A DNA stretch of 64,000 nucleotides from assembly GCA_963989385.1 (NCBI GenBank), contig OZ022511.1:30250503-30314502 (forward strand), in the 5' to 3' direction. The stretch is from Ctena decussata (taxonomy: Eukaryota > Mollusca > Bivalvia > Lucinida > Lucinidae). A program made the translations under genes and the position numbers. The notes under the pieces are model-generated. The model was not told where the DNA came from. It worked only from the letters and a program-made list of their open reading frames with translations, and ran no database searches. The first letter of the stretch is position 1. Each line of letters starts with the position of its first letter. Positions 11,783 through 23,504 of the stretch are shown here, piece after piece.

Positions 11783-12004
11783 TTGCGGGAGGGGGCACGG
11801 GAATGTGGAAGGGTAAGAGAGAGTTAGGAACACTGATAAGATATCACAGCATGATCATCACTATTCTAAAAGGTTCACGGTTATTCAAATTCTGGAGCTG
11901 GCCAGGGTTATACAGTTATGGAGCAGAGACTCAAACAGCAGCTCAAACTACCAAAGGGAAATAATTCACTAGGTCTAAAAGCAAGAGTCATGACAATTTG
12001 TCAT

Positions 12005-12860
12005 GACCTGTTCTGCATATATGTGAAGTATCATGAAAATATTTCAAAAGGTATTCAAGCTATGGAGCGGACACTTAAAATCATCAAAGGGAAATAACTC
12101 CAAAAGTAAGAAAGCAAGAGTTGTCATTCTTGTTTGTGACACATTAACACGACTTATTCTACATATCTGTGAAGTATCATGAAAATATTCCAAAAGGTAT
12201 TCAAGTTATAGAGCGGACACGAAATCACACCTAAAACCATCAAGGGGTACTAACTCAAAAAGTAAGAAAGCAGGAGTTGTCTTTCTTGTTCGCGACATAT
12301 TGTCATGACCTGTTCTACATATCTGTGAAGTATCATGAAAATATTCCAAAAGGTATTCAAGTTATAGAGCGGACACGAAATCATGCCTAAAATGATCAAG
12401 GGGAAATAACTCAAAAAGTAAGAAAACAAGAGTTGTCATTCTGGTTCGCGACACACCGTCATGACCTGTTCTACATATCTGTGAAGTATCATGAGAATAT
12501 TCCAAAGGGTATTCTAGTTATAGAGCGGACACGAATCTGCAAAAAAATCACACCTAAAACTATCAAAGGGAAATAACTCAAAAAGTAAGAAAGCAAGAGT
12601 TGTCATTCTTGTTCGCGACACATCGTCATGACCTGTTCTACATATCTGTGAAGTATCATGAAAATATTCCAAAGGGTATTCAAGTTACAGAGCGGACACA
12701 AATCTGCCAAAAAATCACCAAAGGGGAGATAATTCAAAAAGCACAATAGCAAGAGTAACCATTCTTGTACGCGACACATCGCCATGACCTGTTCTACATA
12801 ACTGTGAAGTATCATGAAAATATTCCAAAGGGTATTCAAGATACAGAGCGGACAAGAAAG
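12005..12860. repeat. Six tandem units of ~155 bp
   Basis: Units are anchored on GACCTGTTCTACATATCTGT, with starts at 12005, 12151, 12306, 12463, 12630 and 12785. Spacings are therefore 146, 155, 157, 167 and 155. Each unit carries GAAGTATCATGAAAATATT, GAGCGGACAC and GGGAAATAACTCAAAAAGTA. A more diverged partial unit precedes the first, from about 11850. Confidence 0.85.
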
Positions 12861-12869
12861 TGTTTACGG

Positions 12870-12907
12870 ACGGACGGACGGACAGACGGACGGACGGACG
12901 GACGGAC
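12870..12907. repeat. (GGAC)n microsatellite
   Basis: About nine GGAC units with one GACA interruption lie directly after the last satellite unit. Related GGAC/GTCC runs lie at 29588-29642 and, degenerate, near 7395, 15205, 15395, 42965 and 57417. Confidence 0.85.
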
Positions 12908-13233
12908 GCCAGGCTCATCGCTATATCCCCCGAACCTTTCGGTCGGGGGATAAAAAGGTACGAACGGGGTTGAACTGACCACGGACGTGCTTGGCTTGCT
13001 TGGAAACGGTCTCTGCACGAGGTGAACGGGAAATCTGACCCGATATGAACGGACTGCGGACGGGATACAGACGAAATGGACGTTTTGAGGACTGTTTACG
13101 AACGGACTAGAATCGTAGTACAGACATTTTAGGCCAAAAGTTACACGTTCTACCACGGCCACAGCCCGTTTCACGATATTCTCTGGACGGGCTAGGACGT
13201 GTTGAGAACTAGTTTGGTGTGACAACGGCCTAA

Positions 13234-14510
13234 ATCATGTATACACATTAATTTCTTACTGCCCATATCTTTGCATGGTACAGCTTAAAGACTTCTAAAG
13301 CTGATGTAAAACAAATAAGTTTGAAACAAAAATAATTATAAAACGTTTAAAGTTATTCCTTCCATGCTGGTCTATCAAACCAAAGTCAAGCCCAAGCACA
13401 GTTCAAATTTGCAAATTAATAAGTTTTGATCCTTATTTCCATGAACTTAACATGGAGATCCTTCCAGGGCTTTACTGAAAAGGTGAATTAACATACGTTT
13501 TTAGGAGGGCAAAGGACGGTTCATTCTTTATTTCAGACGTGTATGTGGTTGTGAGAGGGGAGGACAGGAAGGGGCAAGAAAGCCGCAACATTTTAAAAAA
13601 ACCCTTAAACTGTTTTCAGCATTCATATTTGAAAAAAAAAACTGTACTTGAGGGTTAGCTTTTATTCCATAGCTTTGTCTGAAATAGACGAAAACCTCAA
13701 ATGGATGAATGAATTTGTTATATGATTTAAATACGGAGTAGTAGTTTGCAGTTTTATCATAGATTATAATATGCGTGGTCATACATATTAAATCTCTCTC
13801 TCTCTCTCTCTCTCTCTGTAGCCAATTTCCTCTATAACTTACCTTGGCCTCATAATAAATATTTTACATGTACATCAATTAGATTATATGCTAATCTACA
13901 ATTTACGATATGCCACCTTAGTAAATATCTTACATATGTTGTATAAATTATGCAAATATCCATGTGTAGTGAGGTAATTAGCAGAGTGTATTTTCTCTCA
14001 AATACGGCGGGAAAACTGACAGCCCGATCATTTCTGCGCTTACAACGAGAGATAGAGGATGTACTGAGCTCGGACACAAGTTGTACAATGAATGTACAAA
14101 TGTTTCTTACGACAGACGCAGACAGTGACAGAGACCGGACATTACATAAAGATGTGATATTTCATGATAATAACTTGAGCTGAAGTATTAAAATACGATT
14201 ACTTGTTGCTGTTTTTTGTTGTTGATATAAATGAATATTATTTACACCCATGAAATGTCTTCTACTTCTAGGAACTTACTCCTTATTTGACATCTGCTAA
14301 ACAGTGAAAAGAAAACAAAGAAAGAAAGGGTAATTCGAGTTATAGAGCTAGCGATTTTAAGTCGTATGTTGTTTATAAGCTGTTATAAACGATGACTTAA
14401 AAAATACACACACAAAAAAAAAAAAAAAAAAAAATAAAATAAAAATTATAAGCAACACTATAATTACCATCATATACGCTGCAATTATTATTAACTTAAA
14501 GGTGCTTACA
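13234..14510. other. Unassigned sequence with microsatellites
   Basis: No gene recognised. A CT run lies at 13793-13817 and an A-rich tract at 14414-14445. Confidence 0.5.
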
Positions 14511-14790
14511 GATGGTTCTTCTTAAGCTTTTAAGTCCTTAAAATGCTTAAAAGAGGAAATATTAAGCAGTGATAAGCTGCGTATTTGGCCGCTTATTGTT
14601 CCGATTTAAAGACTTTTAAGCAGGTGCTTAAAGTCACTAAAAAGGTATGTCACTAAGTTGTTTACACACCTGCTTAAATGCGACTTAAAACTGCTTCTTC
14701 AGCAGTTTTACGCTGCTTATTTATAATTTTACGCCGCATTTAATGCACATTTACGCTGACTTATAGGTGCTTATAGATGCACGTTTGCCC
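14505..14790. repeat. Region dense in GCTTA/TTAAG words
   Basis: GGTGCTTA, GCTTAAA, CTTTTAAG and TTAAGCAG recur more than a dozen times in under 300 bp on both strands. The opening word GGTGCTTACAGATG returns at the end as GGTGCTTATAGATG. This may be a decayed palindromic element. No open frame. Confidence 0.45.
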
Positions 14791-14799
14791 TGTGCAAAC

Positions 14800-16140
14800 A
14801 AATGGAACAAACTAAACTTAGAAGTTTTTAACGAATATGGCTTTTGAGCAGTGTGTGTCCGTGCGTCTGTTTGTTAATTACCGTCGATTACCAAAGGATG
14901 ACAATTTTCGACATCAATATTAGAATTTGTCTGTTTAATTACCACGACAATAAATATGTCAAGTCTTATGCAGAAACTAATTGACAAGGTATTTTATTGT
15001 TGAATTAACTATCTTGATATATTTCAACATGTACAAAAGGTCAAGGTCAAGGTCAAACAGAAAACATACGTAAATGATGAAAATCTACTTTAATTACTAC
15101 CAGACCAGCTAAATGGGCTAAATGCTTGGAAATAGTATATTTGTGTAACTTCTATTAATTTGCACTCATTTAGATAATATGTGCTCTATATATTTATTTT
15201 TCCAACCGTCCGTACGTCCGTTTGTCAATGCCATGTGTTCACCACTGTTTTTGCAGTCAACTTCTAAAAAATGACAAGCTAAACAGTGGTCAAACTAGCC
15301 GCTGACTATACAAGCGTTGTAGTTGTTGACTCTGGTGTGATTTTCAGTCCCATCCGGTACTTTAAGATTGTCTTCGGGCCGTCTATCCTTGTCAGTTCAT
15401 CCATCCGTTCGTCCGTCGGTCCACCTGTCGGCTGAAATTGATCGAATGATAAATTAATAACAGCCAGTAGATTTTAAGCTCTAATATCTCCCTCTCCTTT
15501 TATGAGATACTTTTTCAACACGATTTTTTTTCTTCTGAATGCCCAATGTCTAGAAAGTATTTCCCTGCTTTCTGCCGACTGACCATTGGACTTTTTGGCT
15601 GTTTCTCCTCTGTTATACACGTGACCGTATCATTTTAATGGCATTTGCATATTCTCATCCACATAAACACAATAGCAGACATAGATCTTAGAGTTGTAGA
15701 AAATATGCTTTGAAGCCTCTGTATTAAAACAATATTGTCCTCTGAAGCGTTAGAAACCTTACTGTTGTCTACGTTACCGAGAATGGACAAAATACATTAT
15801 CTGATTAGAATGAGCATGTAAGTACAATCAATGAAGAATACTTATGCATTTATATCGTTAAATTAAAACAAATGCAATGCTATCAAACTTGCAAAGCTTT
15901 GCTATGTCATATACGTTACCGAATATGAATTACCAATGAAATGCATCCAAAATGGTATTTTGCGCAACAGAAACTGTTATTACCTGGCACTAAAGTGGTC
16001 TTTCAGCGTTATATGGAGGAATGGTTACCTAGAGGACTTGGAGTTGTCTGAAGCTGTATCACTGTCACACACAGAGTTACTGAACAGAACATTTTTAATG
16101 TGTGTGTACACTTTTTATAGATGGATGAAGGAGTAGAAGA
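14800..16140. other. Unassigned sequence with GTCC-type fragments
   Basis: No gene recognised. Short degenerate CCGTCCGT words near 14858, 15208 and 15400 look like fragments of the GGAC-type tandem-repeat elements. Confidence 0.4.
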
Positions 16141-16156
16141 TAATTTAATAATCTTA

Positions 16157-16159
<3 letters not shown>

Positions 16160-16221
<62 letters not shown>
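16160..16221. repeat. (CT)n microsatellite
   Basis: About 60 bases of uninterrupted TC dinucleotide. Open frames across it on both strands are artefacts of the repeat. Confidence 0.95.
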
Positions 16222-16226
<5 letters not shown>

Positions 16227-18590
16227 CCCATAAAATAATATACTGTGAAAGTACATTAGAACTGCCTCCCAGATGTTATAGGCAATCAAGGATAACAATT
16301 TTCAGAATTTGTTACGACATACTCTCCCCTATACTAGTCTCGCTTAACGTATATTTCATCAAATATGGTAAAACTGATACATATATAATGTGTTATTGTC
16401 ATGTTTGAAATCTTAATTACACCAGTGCCATTTTTGAGTCAAAATCACGTCAGTTACTTAAAACTGTCGTCAGACAGTTTTCAGTTTCATGACTTGAGTG
16501 TATAGATTTGATATTACAAGTAGAAACAAGAAAAGTAAATGGCAGCATGCTCACAAATATTTTATGAGTGAAACACATTTTAAAAGTGTTGATGTCATAA
16601 TCTTGTCATTATCTCCAGTTTATTTCACATTTCAAAAAGGCTAGAGAAAAATATTATCACATACATATAGGTTGTATGGTTATCATATGATACTATTTTT
16701 TTTTTCTTAGATAAATATAACAGTAAATAAAATCTAGGGCGCATATACAGCTAAGTGAGCAAACCACACAAACCTGAGTAATATATTTCTGTTTCGTGTT
16801 TTATTTCTCATTTTTTTAAATAGACCTAATAGTAATATACTAATACTAATAGAATTTATAAATTTTAATTTTGTCCTGTATAGTTTTATTTGTCTTAAAT
16901 TCGTGTCTAAAGGTAACATAGATTACAGCCTTATAAACTGTAGAATAATTAAGCATAACAATAAAAGTTCAAAATTCAAAAATGTTTTTACATCACTTAA
17001 TACAAAAATAAATAATTTATATAGATTTATAGATAGATTACTGACTTTCATTTCTATTATAAAACATAGGAGTAATGGTTGTAGAATTTCTATTGGTAAC
17101 GTATTTAACCGTCTGAAACTCTCAATCGCCCCACTAAGTAGGTGGCAAGAAAAGGGCAAATATTCTTCATACATAGGACACTTAGAAAACTGAGGTCTAC
17201 ACAATTTCGCCGGGTGGCCGGGGAACATCCTACTGGCCTGGCCTACATTTATTTAGCAGCTGGTACGAATAACTAAGATAAAGGTTCTAATGCATTTTAG
17301 TGAGTGGGTATTTTTTTCCTGTTTTGAGACAAACTGTTCTTTTGCAATGTCTTGAATCTTAAAGATGTCAAAACTATGCAAGTAGTTCATCTAAACAACA
17401 ATGAATATGTGTACGCTTGCAAAGAAAGAATAACAAAGTAACAATTTGAAAGCGTTGCATACACTATGGTCGCTTGAAATATAAATAACAAATCAATAAG
17501 TTATAAGGTAAATAATCACTTATTTACATCAGCTGGAGAAATATTTTGCATTTCCATAACTAGTCAGAAGCGTTGCGAAAAAATGGTATGTGATAAAATA
17601 TTGTGAACATGTCATGTGTGTAAGCAGGTTTAAAGAAGTACTGTCTGTATAATACTCTTTCAAGTAAATTAATCCTTGCTCACTGAAGCGTGAAGGATTG
17701 CTAGAAGTAATTTTACTTGCACTAGCATAGATGTGCAACCCGATAGTGTCGCGTTTATTATGTTACAATAGGACCTAACCTTACTTTTTTGAACCGCAAC
17801 AGCCTGAAAGATTTCCAGTTTTGCAATGCATATTTAGATGGGTGGGGTATTTACTCATGTTTCTCAGCGTTTCTTTGTCTCTGTTCTGAAATCTTGAGTT
17901 CTGATAATCTATACATAAAGCAAAGGTTCTGGGCTTGCTATTCTATTGCAAATATTGTTTCAAATTTTTGACTGATGGCGTCAACATTAAAAATTGTAAA
18001 CCTGAAATTTAAAAAGTTATTTTGAAAATAAATTTCAGTGTAAAGTCGATATCACAACGCCACAGAATGAATACTAAAATAAAAATTTAGTACCGCGTAT
18101 ACGGTAAATAAGCTACAAATTGAATACAAATAAAAAATCGTTCATACTACCATCTCAAAAATGATTTTTTCACTCTTTTTCATTTAAGTATCATTTTACC
18201 CAATTAAATGGGTGGGGTGATGCAAGGGGAGATAACTCGCTTAGTACTCAGAACCAGCGGTGTCATCAGCCGGTTTTGTAAACTACAGATTCTAACAAAT
18301 AATCTGATATATAACTCAAGATGTTTGCAGAACCTTACCAGTAGCACCTACTCACAGGCTGCCTATCTGCCGTACTATTTATTGTCAATAGACAAAAGTT
18401 ATTTATACGACCATAGGGAAAGTCAGATTGTAGTCGTACAGATGGGTTCTGGGGCTTTTACTGGGTAATGGGAGTTTTTGTCACGAGCAGTGCACTTAGT
18501 AGGGGATTAATGTGGATCCAGGGATTTTGGGAAATTGGTTTGGTAGGTGGTTAGCAACAGGGGCTCGAATCAGAGAAAATTAGGGGGATT
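16222..18590. other. Unassigned AT-rich sequence
   Basis: I recognise no domain in any frame. The longest open frame (16923-17228, minus) has no protein-like similarity that I can see, and no strong exon borders were found. Confidence 0.5.
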
Positions 18591-18599
18591 TTTTCCCCT

Positions 18600-20190
18600 A
18601 TTGTATTGGAATCTATATCTATATCCTGGCAATGATATTGGTTTTGTCCAGGTAATCAAAGACTGCCTTCTGTATTGTATTTGCATGTTTCTTTGGGGGA
18701 GACAGGAGCAGTCTCAGGTCTTTTGTGTGATAGTCTAACTTGAATATGGTGGATTCTATGGTCTCGCCTTTGATTGTTATGGGGCCACACAGTCAAAAAA
18801 GATATGGTTGAGATCTTCTGCATCATTGCAGTTGGGGCATAGGGCGGACTGGTTACCGTAGTGAAGGCAGCCCAGCCCGCAGTTTCCTAGCCTTAGTCCG
18901 GAATAGGCTATGTCGAAACGTCTATTGAGACTATATACGTCACATTGAAGTTTAACCTTTGGTTTGATGAAATGGAAGGTGTGGCCCTTGTTGCTATTGG
19001 TCCATTTGGATTGCCATTTTTCGGTTAGTGCTTTATTTATTAGGGGATAAACGTCCAGTTTTGAGGGTTTGGTATGGTTGTAAGTGCCGGTGGGTCAATA
19101 ATTGACAACTGCCTTTCTCGAATCAGCGGAAGGAGTAACGAAATATGTGGCCAGACCGGGTTTCGAACCCAAGACCTCTTACATGAGTCAGATGCCCTAT
19201 CGATTGCGCTACGCGGCCCGGCGCCTTCAGCTGTAGGAGTTTAATTCCACATTCAACTTCTAAAGCATTAATAGGGGTGGTGTAGTATGCCCTCGTAGCA
19301 ATACAGAGTGCTAAGTTGTTTTGGATGAGGTCTTGAGCTTTGAGAGTAGATGTTTGGGTGCCGAGTTATAAGCTTGTGCACCATAATCGATTTGACTGAG
19401 GATTAGGGCCTTAGGATTTTTTTTATCTGCTTCATAGGAGGTGCCTGAAACCATCCTCATGAGGTTTAGGTCTTTATTACATTTTTCAATCAGATTTTTA
19501 ATATGCTGACCTCATGTTAGTTTGCTATCTAGGATCATACCCAGTAAGATGATATGGTCACTAAATTCTATTTCTGTCCCAAAAAGGGAGAGTTTTTTTA
19601 AGTGATTCAATATTAAGTCTTTTTTTAGTGAAAATTATGGCCTTTGTCTTAATAGTGGGGATTTTGAAGCCCCAGAGCTTGGACCAAATCTCGATTGTCT
19701 GGAGGGCTGGTTGGAGTTTACGAGAGCATGTTTGGGAGAGGAGTGCTATGTCCAGATGGCACTGTCATCTGCAAACTGAGAAAGACAGAGGTTTGGGTCC
19801 CGCCCCCCAAGGGCATCATCAAGGGTATTTATTATTACAATGAATAGGATAGGGCTGAGGACACTGCCCTGGAGACAGCCATTTCCAAGTCATGTTGATC
19901 AGAGGTTTTTATCCCCCACCCTGACTTGAATTCTTTTGCCGTTTAAGAAGGTATGAATGCAGCGGAACATATTTCCATTGATGCCGAATTCGTTTAGCTT
20001 GATGAGGGTCCCTGAAGTCCATATAAGGTCAAATGCCTTCCTAAGATTCAAAGTGACTGCCGCCTGGCACTTATTTTCCATAAAGGCCATATTAATTTCA
20101 GATTCCATGATTTTAATTTCTGATACGAAAGGAATTTATGGCTGAACAGTGCGATTTAATTCCACTTCAATGGCGAAGTGTCATGGGACT
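18600..20190 (-). pseudogene. Degenerate jockey-like LINE reverse transcriptase, 5'-truncated
   Basis: Minus-strand frames encode the polymerase half of a non-LTR retrotransposon. From 20130 downward come AAVTLNLRKAFDLIW (motif A), GINGNMFRCIHTFLNGKRIQ, then QGSVLSPILFIV, then the catalytic box QFADDSAIW at about 19752-19778. A C-terminal part near 18795-19075 includes YSGLRLGNCGLGCLH and a CPNCNDAEDLNHIFFDC finger. The frame ends near 18620. Motif A reads LNL where the catalytic Asp of LDL is expected, so the enzyme would be dead. In-frame stops and frame changes (for example after 19540) and a SINE at 19083-19222 break it. The 5' half is absent, the usual result of incomplete reverse transcription. 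Confidence 0.85.
19083..19222 (-). mobile_element. tRNA-derived SINE (family A) head with A and B boxes
   Basis: Read on the minus strand, the copy begins GGGCCGCGTAGCGCAATCGA (A-box region TAGCGCAATCGATAGGG) and continues through CTGACTCATGTAAGAGG to GGGTTCGAAACCCGG (B box). This is the split internal Pol III promoter of a tRNA gene, here closest to Arg/Lys-type tRNAs by eye. The anticodon-stem pairing is poor and the sequence continues into the SINE body, so it is a SINE, not a tRNA gene. The 3' part is short, ending near 19083. It is inserted in the LINE at 18600-20190. Confidence 0.75.
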
Positions 20191-20233
20191 GTCCCAGTCG
20201 CATTTAGTTTTGAGTTGCCGGTCGAGTTTCTAG

Positions 20234-20272
20234 GCTTCTTTTTTTTTTTTTTTTTTTTCTTTCTTTCTTTCT
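20234..20272. repeat. Poly(T) and CTTT run
   Basis: A run of about 21 T residues passes into (CTTT)n ending in CTCG. Confidence 0.9.
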
Positions 20273-20369
20273 CGTTATAGTTCAAGTAAGACCAAATGAG
20301 CATTCGACATCAAACTTGATGTAGACTAATGGCTCTTTCTTTCACATGATTTACTTAAAGTTGACCTCA

Positions 20370-20645
20370 CTAAAATGCGCATTCAATACGCGATTTTGAT
20401 TGGGCCCCGTACGCGCGCGTTGAGACGCAAAGGACTTCGTCACTACCCGTATCATGTGCGCAATTTTGATTGGGTCCATGAAATTTGCATAAAATGCGCG
20501 TTGCACGCGTCGCTTCGCGGTATACGCAAAATTGAGAACGAATTATCATTGGCTACTAAAATATTCGCGTCCATAATTACCGCGTATCCCGTGCGCATCA
20601 ACTGCGTCCCCGACGCGTTTTGGATGTGTACAAATACGTGAGCGC
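20370..20645. promoter_or_regulatory. CpG-rich block with repeated inverted CCAAT boxes
   Basis: Two diverged ~80-bp segments are adjacent, each containing TGCGC..TTTTGATTGGG (20382-20405 and 20456-20478), with further CGCG clusters and a third ATTGG at 20548. CCAAT on the minus strand next to many CpGs in an AT-rich background resembles a promoter, but no transcript start or first exon can be assigned. A diverged repeat is the alternative. Confidence 0.3.
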
Positions 20646-20930
20646 CAGTGTAAGCAGATCCAACGACCTTGCAGGATTATGGAATACACTAGACTATACC
20701 TTTTCTGTTCCCACGTCATTGACTACACACCTGGAATGTTTAATTTAACCTTCTAAAAATAGATGACCGTCCTTCAAGAAAAACCGTTTATCCCATAGGA
20801 TCACAAGTTTAGCTTTTGAAAAAGCTTGAGAGGTTATCCCTTAGCAAATGAATCTATAAGATGCAAGTGGTAAAGCTGAAAAAATGGCAGCAATACAAGT
20901 TAATTTTATTGTATTATTGGATTTGTTGAA
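20646..20930. other. Unassigned sequence
   Basis: No feature seen. Confidence 0.5.
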
Positions 20931-20969
20931 GCTGTAGGTAGGTGGCGAGTTTGACAGCTTTTTCTTTTT

Positions 20970-21440
20970 GTCTAGTGATTGCTTGTAACAGGTGAGCTTC
21001 AGTATTATTAACTTTTGTTAGATAACCTGTACTGTTTAGTAATGGCTCTTCGTAAGTGGACTGTACTCTCTGGTAAGTGCTTGTATTAGGTGAGATTCTT
21101 GTATTAGGCGAGAAGAAGTCTTCAGGATAAGTTTTACAGCTCATGTCTTAGCAATGTTGGAAGGGACCCTGCAGCTGTGTGCGCCAAACTATGGGAGCAA
21201 GGACCGGTAAATAGTGGAACCTGCATTTAGCGTTAATCAAGTAGAACTTGTCATTGATCTGCACTGTAAAGTGCTAACTGAACTTTTAGGTAACTGTTTG
21301 TATAAGGTGACATAAAGGTTTTAAGACATAAGCTATAAAGATCATGCATTAGCGATACTGGCGAGAACCCTGTCCATAGCCCTGTAGCAGAGTGTGCCAA
21401 ATGTAGAAGTACCGGGAGATAGTGGGACCTGTAGGAAACG
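20970..21440. repeat. Diverged ~213-bp tandem duplication
   Basis: The segment from about 21113 to 21226 (AGTTTTACAGCTCATGTCTT, GGGACCCTGCAGC, GTGCGCCAAAC, TAGTGGAACCTG) is repeated with many substitutions at about 21327-21435 (AGCTATAAAGATCATGCATT, GAACCCTGTCCATAGCC, GTGTGCCAAATG, TAGTGGGACCTG). No domain was recognised in any frame. Confidence 0.5.
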
Positions 21441-21534
21441 GAGAAAGCAAAGCAAAAGGAAACGGCGTACAAACGAGTACGATTTCCTATCTTAATATGG
21501 TTATCCCCGAGGGGATAACCAATAATTTTTTGAT

Positions 21535-21810
21535 GTTTCAATGAGAAAATTGCACTGGTCATGGCAAACTTTTGGCCATGATGATAATGAGTGGTCATGG
21601 AAAAGATATTGTTCATTATTCCTTTATCACATTTATACATTTAAGCATTTCTACTTTAATCAGAAGGCGAAAATATTTCAAAAATTTTAAAGTCTGACCA
21701 TTGCCAATACTTTACCCATGGCCAAACTAATGTGGATCAGAGCCCAAGAAAATGACCATGGGTGAAAAGGATACCCATGGCATGGAATGGCTAGACCATG
21801 GCCGACTCGT
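21535..21810. repeat. Cluster of CCATGG/GGCCATG words
   Basis: CATGG or CCATG occurs about ten times in 270 bp (for example near 21556, 21573, 21593, 21717, 21758, 21775, 21796), including the palindromic words ACCATGGGT and CCCATGGC. No open frame explains it. Confidence 0.4.
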
Positions 21811-23500
21811 TATTTCTTTTCTCTTCAATATATTTTCCTCTTTAAATTACCAGACTTTATACATAAGTTGTCTTTTTAGCGCACCTGGGCTGTAGGCAAT
21901 GCCAACTCCGAGATTACTCTTTTAAATAAAAATAGCATGAAGTACAGTATCAAATCCTTATGAAATGATAAGAAAAAACCTGCATAAGCCAGTAGGTAAT
22001 ACAAAATTACAAATACGCGCGTCAGTCCATGGCTTTCTTCTGGAAAAAAAACAACCAAAAAATCTTGAACACAATATATTTTTCTTGAAATGTATTACAG
22101 AACAAATGACTATTCTAAGCGAACAACCACAGTTCTAAATTAATATAGCCAAACGACATCATTCCACAGCTATAATGGACAAGCGTGAAGTGCAAATTAT
22201 ATTACAGATGTCCCGCTGCATAAGTCAGACAGATCCGTTTTTTTAAGTAATGAAATATTTTTAACTCGTGCAAAAACTAATGAGAGCTGAATATGTGAAA
22301 CAAATTCACAAGAATGCCATCGCATAAGACAGCCAACATACCCTTTCCTTTGACTATAACGCTGTTTATCAGAATACTTAAGGCTGATGAAAAGCAAACA
22401 AACATGTCTGCACAAGTATAATACTTGTCCATTTAATAGTAATCATTTTCTACTTATCAAAAAACAACGACAAAAAAAAAAAAAAAAAAAAAACACTAAT
22501 AAAACATATCCAATAGTCTACCATCTCCATGCATACAAGCCAGTTTGAAACCAGAATATCCTGTGGCAACCGGATTGACCTTAATCGAATAAACCTGTAC
22601 AGTCAATGGCAATAAAAGTTTTATCAGATTAGAATTCTCATTGACTTTAATGCATTATAACTGGAGATATTTACACAACATATTCATTATTTTTCCTAGG
22701 CTGACATCGAAGTTGTAGCTTTCCGAATCCTAGTGGTGTTACTTTTCGGTTAACCTTTGGCGACGTCGCCAGTGACGTCCACACAAAACAAGATTTTCAG
22801 AAAATTTGATCAATTTTAATGAGCTTCATTTTTATGATATTATATTGTATCGAGTTTGAAAAAAAATATTTCAATGTCAAATTTATGTTGCTTTATATTC
22901 ATACAAGTTTCAACACGATAATTTCATTTCAGAATCCACAAAAACTGAAACAGTAAACTTGAAAATACACGTAAGTCAATGGAAATTCGGAATTTGATGA
23001 AATATTTGTGCCACACTGACACACTGACAGTATGTTTGAGTTATACATTCTGCTTGCTGCAAGAACATCATTGCATTCAAGATGCAACCAGAACCTGAAC
23101 TGTCTGAATATTAATGCTAATGATGCCCTAAGGCACTGATCCGGAACGCTTCTTAAAAGTACTTGCCCCTACTTTGCCTTAGGAATCCGAAAGTAACGTT
23201 TGGATGTTTTCGACTTCCAACGACCAATTTCTCGATGTTGTGAATCTAATAAATTCTTTTACGAGTCCTTGTCCCCCCTCCAATCCTGAACTGTTCGGCT
23301 CAAGCGTAGCATCTTTGATGACATGTCGGATAACAATTGAAAACTGAGAAGTTGTCACTGTTGAATCGTCCTTATTTATGAAATAAGCCCATGCAAGGAC
23401 CCTTTAAATTGATGTATCTAGCTAATGTATAAACGGGGCTATACTGTTTAGCACTTATCTCCAGTTTATAAAAAAACATTAAAAAGTGCTATAGAATGGT
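21811..23500. other. Unassigned sequence
   Basis: I recognise no gene. An A-rich tract lies at 22472-22494. Isolated TGACGTCC at 22771. Confidence 0.5.
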
Positions 23501-23504
23501 GATA

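Larger units (their letters stand above)
11425..12957. mobile_element. Central-tandem-repeat element (pearl/Helentron-associated type)
   Basis: The right end has a GC hairpin (CCCCCGAACC / CGGTCGGGGG, 12927-12950). A degenerate partner CCCCCGACCGAAG sits at the left end near 11432. Between them are six diverged units of about 155 bp, then a (GGAC)n microsatellite at 12870-12906. This order (core satellite, ACGG-type microsatellite, defined ends) matches what is known of oyster 'pearl' elements and HINEs. No coding capacity. It is inserted within the TIR element at 10362-13230. Confidence 0.65.
10362..13230. mobile_element. 2.9-kb TIR element with TAA target duplication, nested insertions
   Basis: The left end (from 10362) contains CACACCAAACTCGTTCTCAC. 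The right end (to 13230) is its inverted counterpart, with GTTGAGAACTAGTTTGGTGT. The outer ~35 bp match as TIRs. TAA flanks both sides (10359-10361 and 13231-13233), the duplication size and type of PIF/Harbinger elements. Unique parts (10362-10790, 11190-11405, 12960-13230) are rich in ACGG and GGACG words. No transposase frame was recognised. It contains an A-tailed fragment at 10790-11190 and a tandem-repeat element at 11425-12957. Confidence 0.6.

Noticed and set aside
12836..13225. 129-codon minus-strand open frame
   Set aside because: Its body crosses the (GGAC)n microsatellite and an element end; the SVRP-type repeats come from the microsatellite.
16095..16408. Open frames with Ser-Leu or Arg-Glu repeats
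   Set aside because: Produced by the CT/GA microsatellite on both strands.
19083..19222. A functional tRNA gene on the minus strand
   Set aside because: A and B boxes are clear, but stem pairing is poor, the sequence runs on into a SINE body, and two relatives of it exist in the window.
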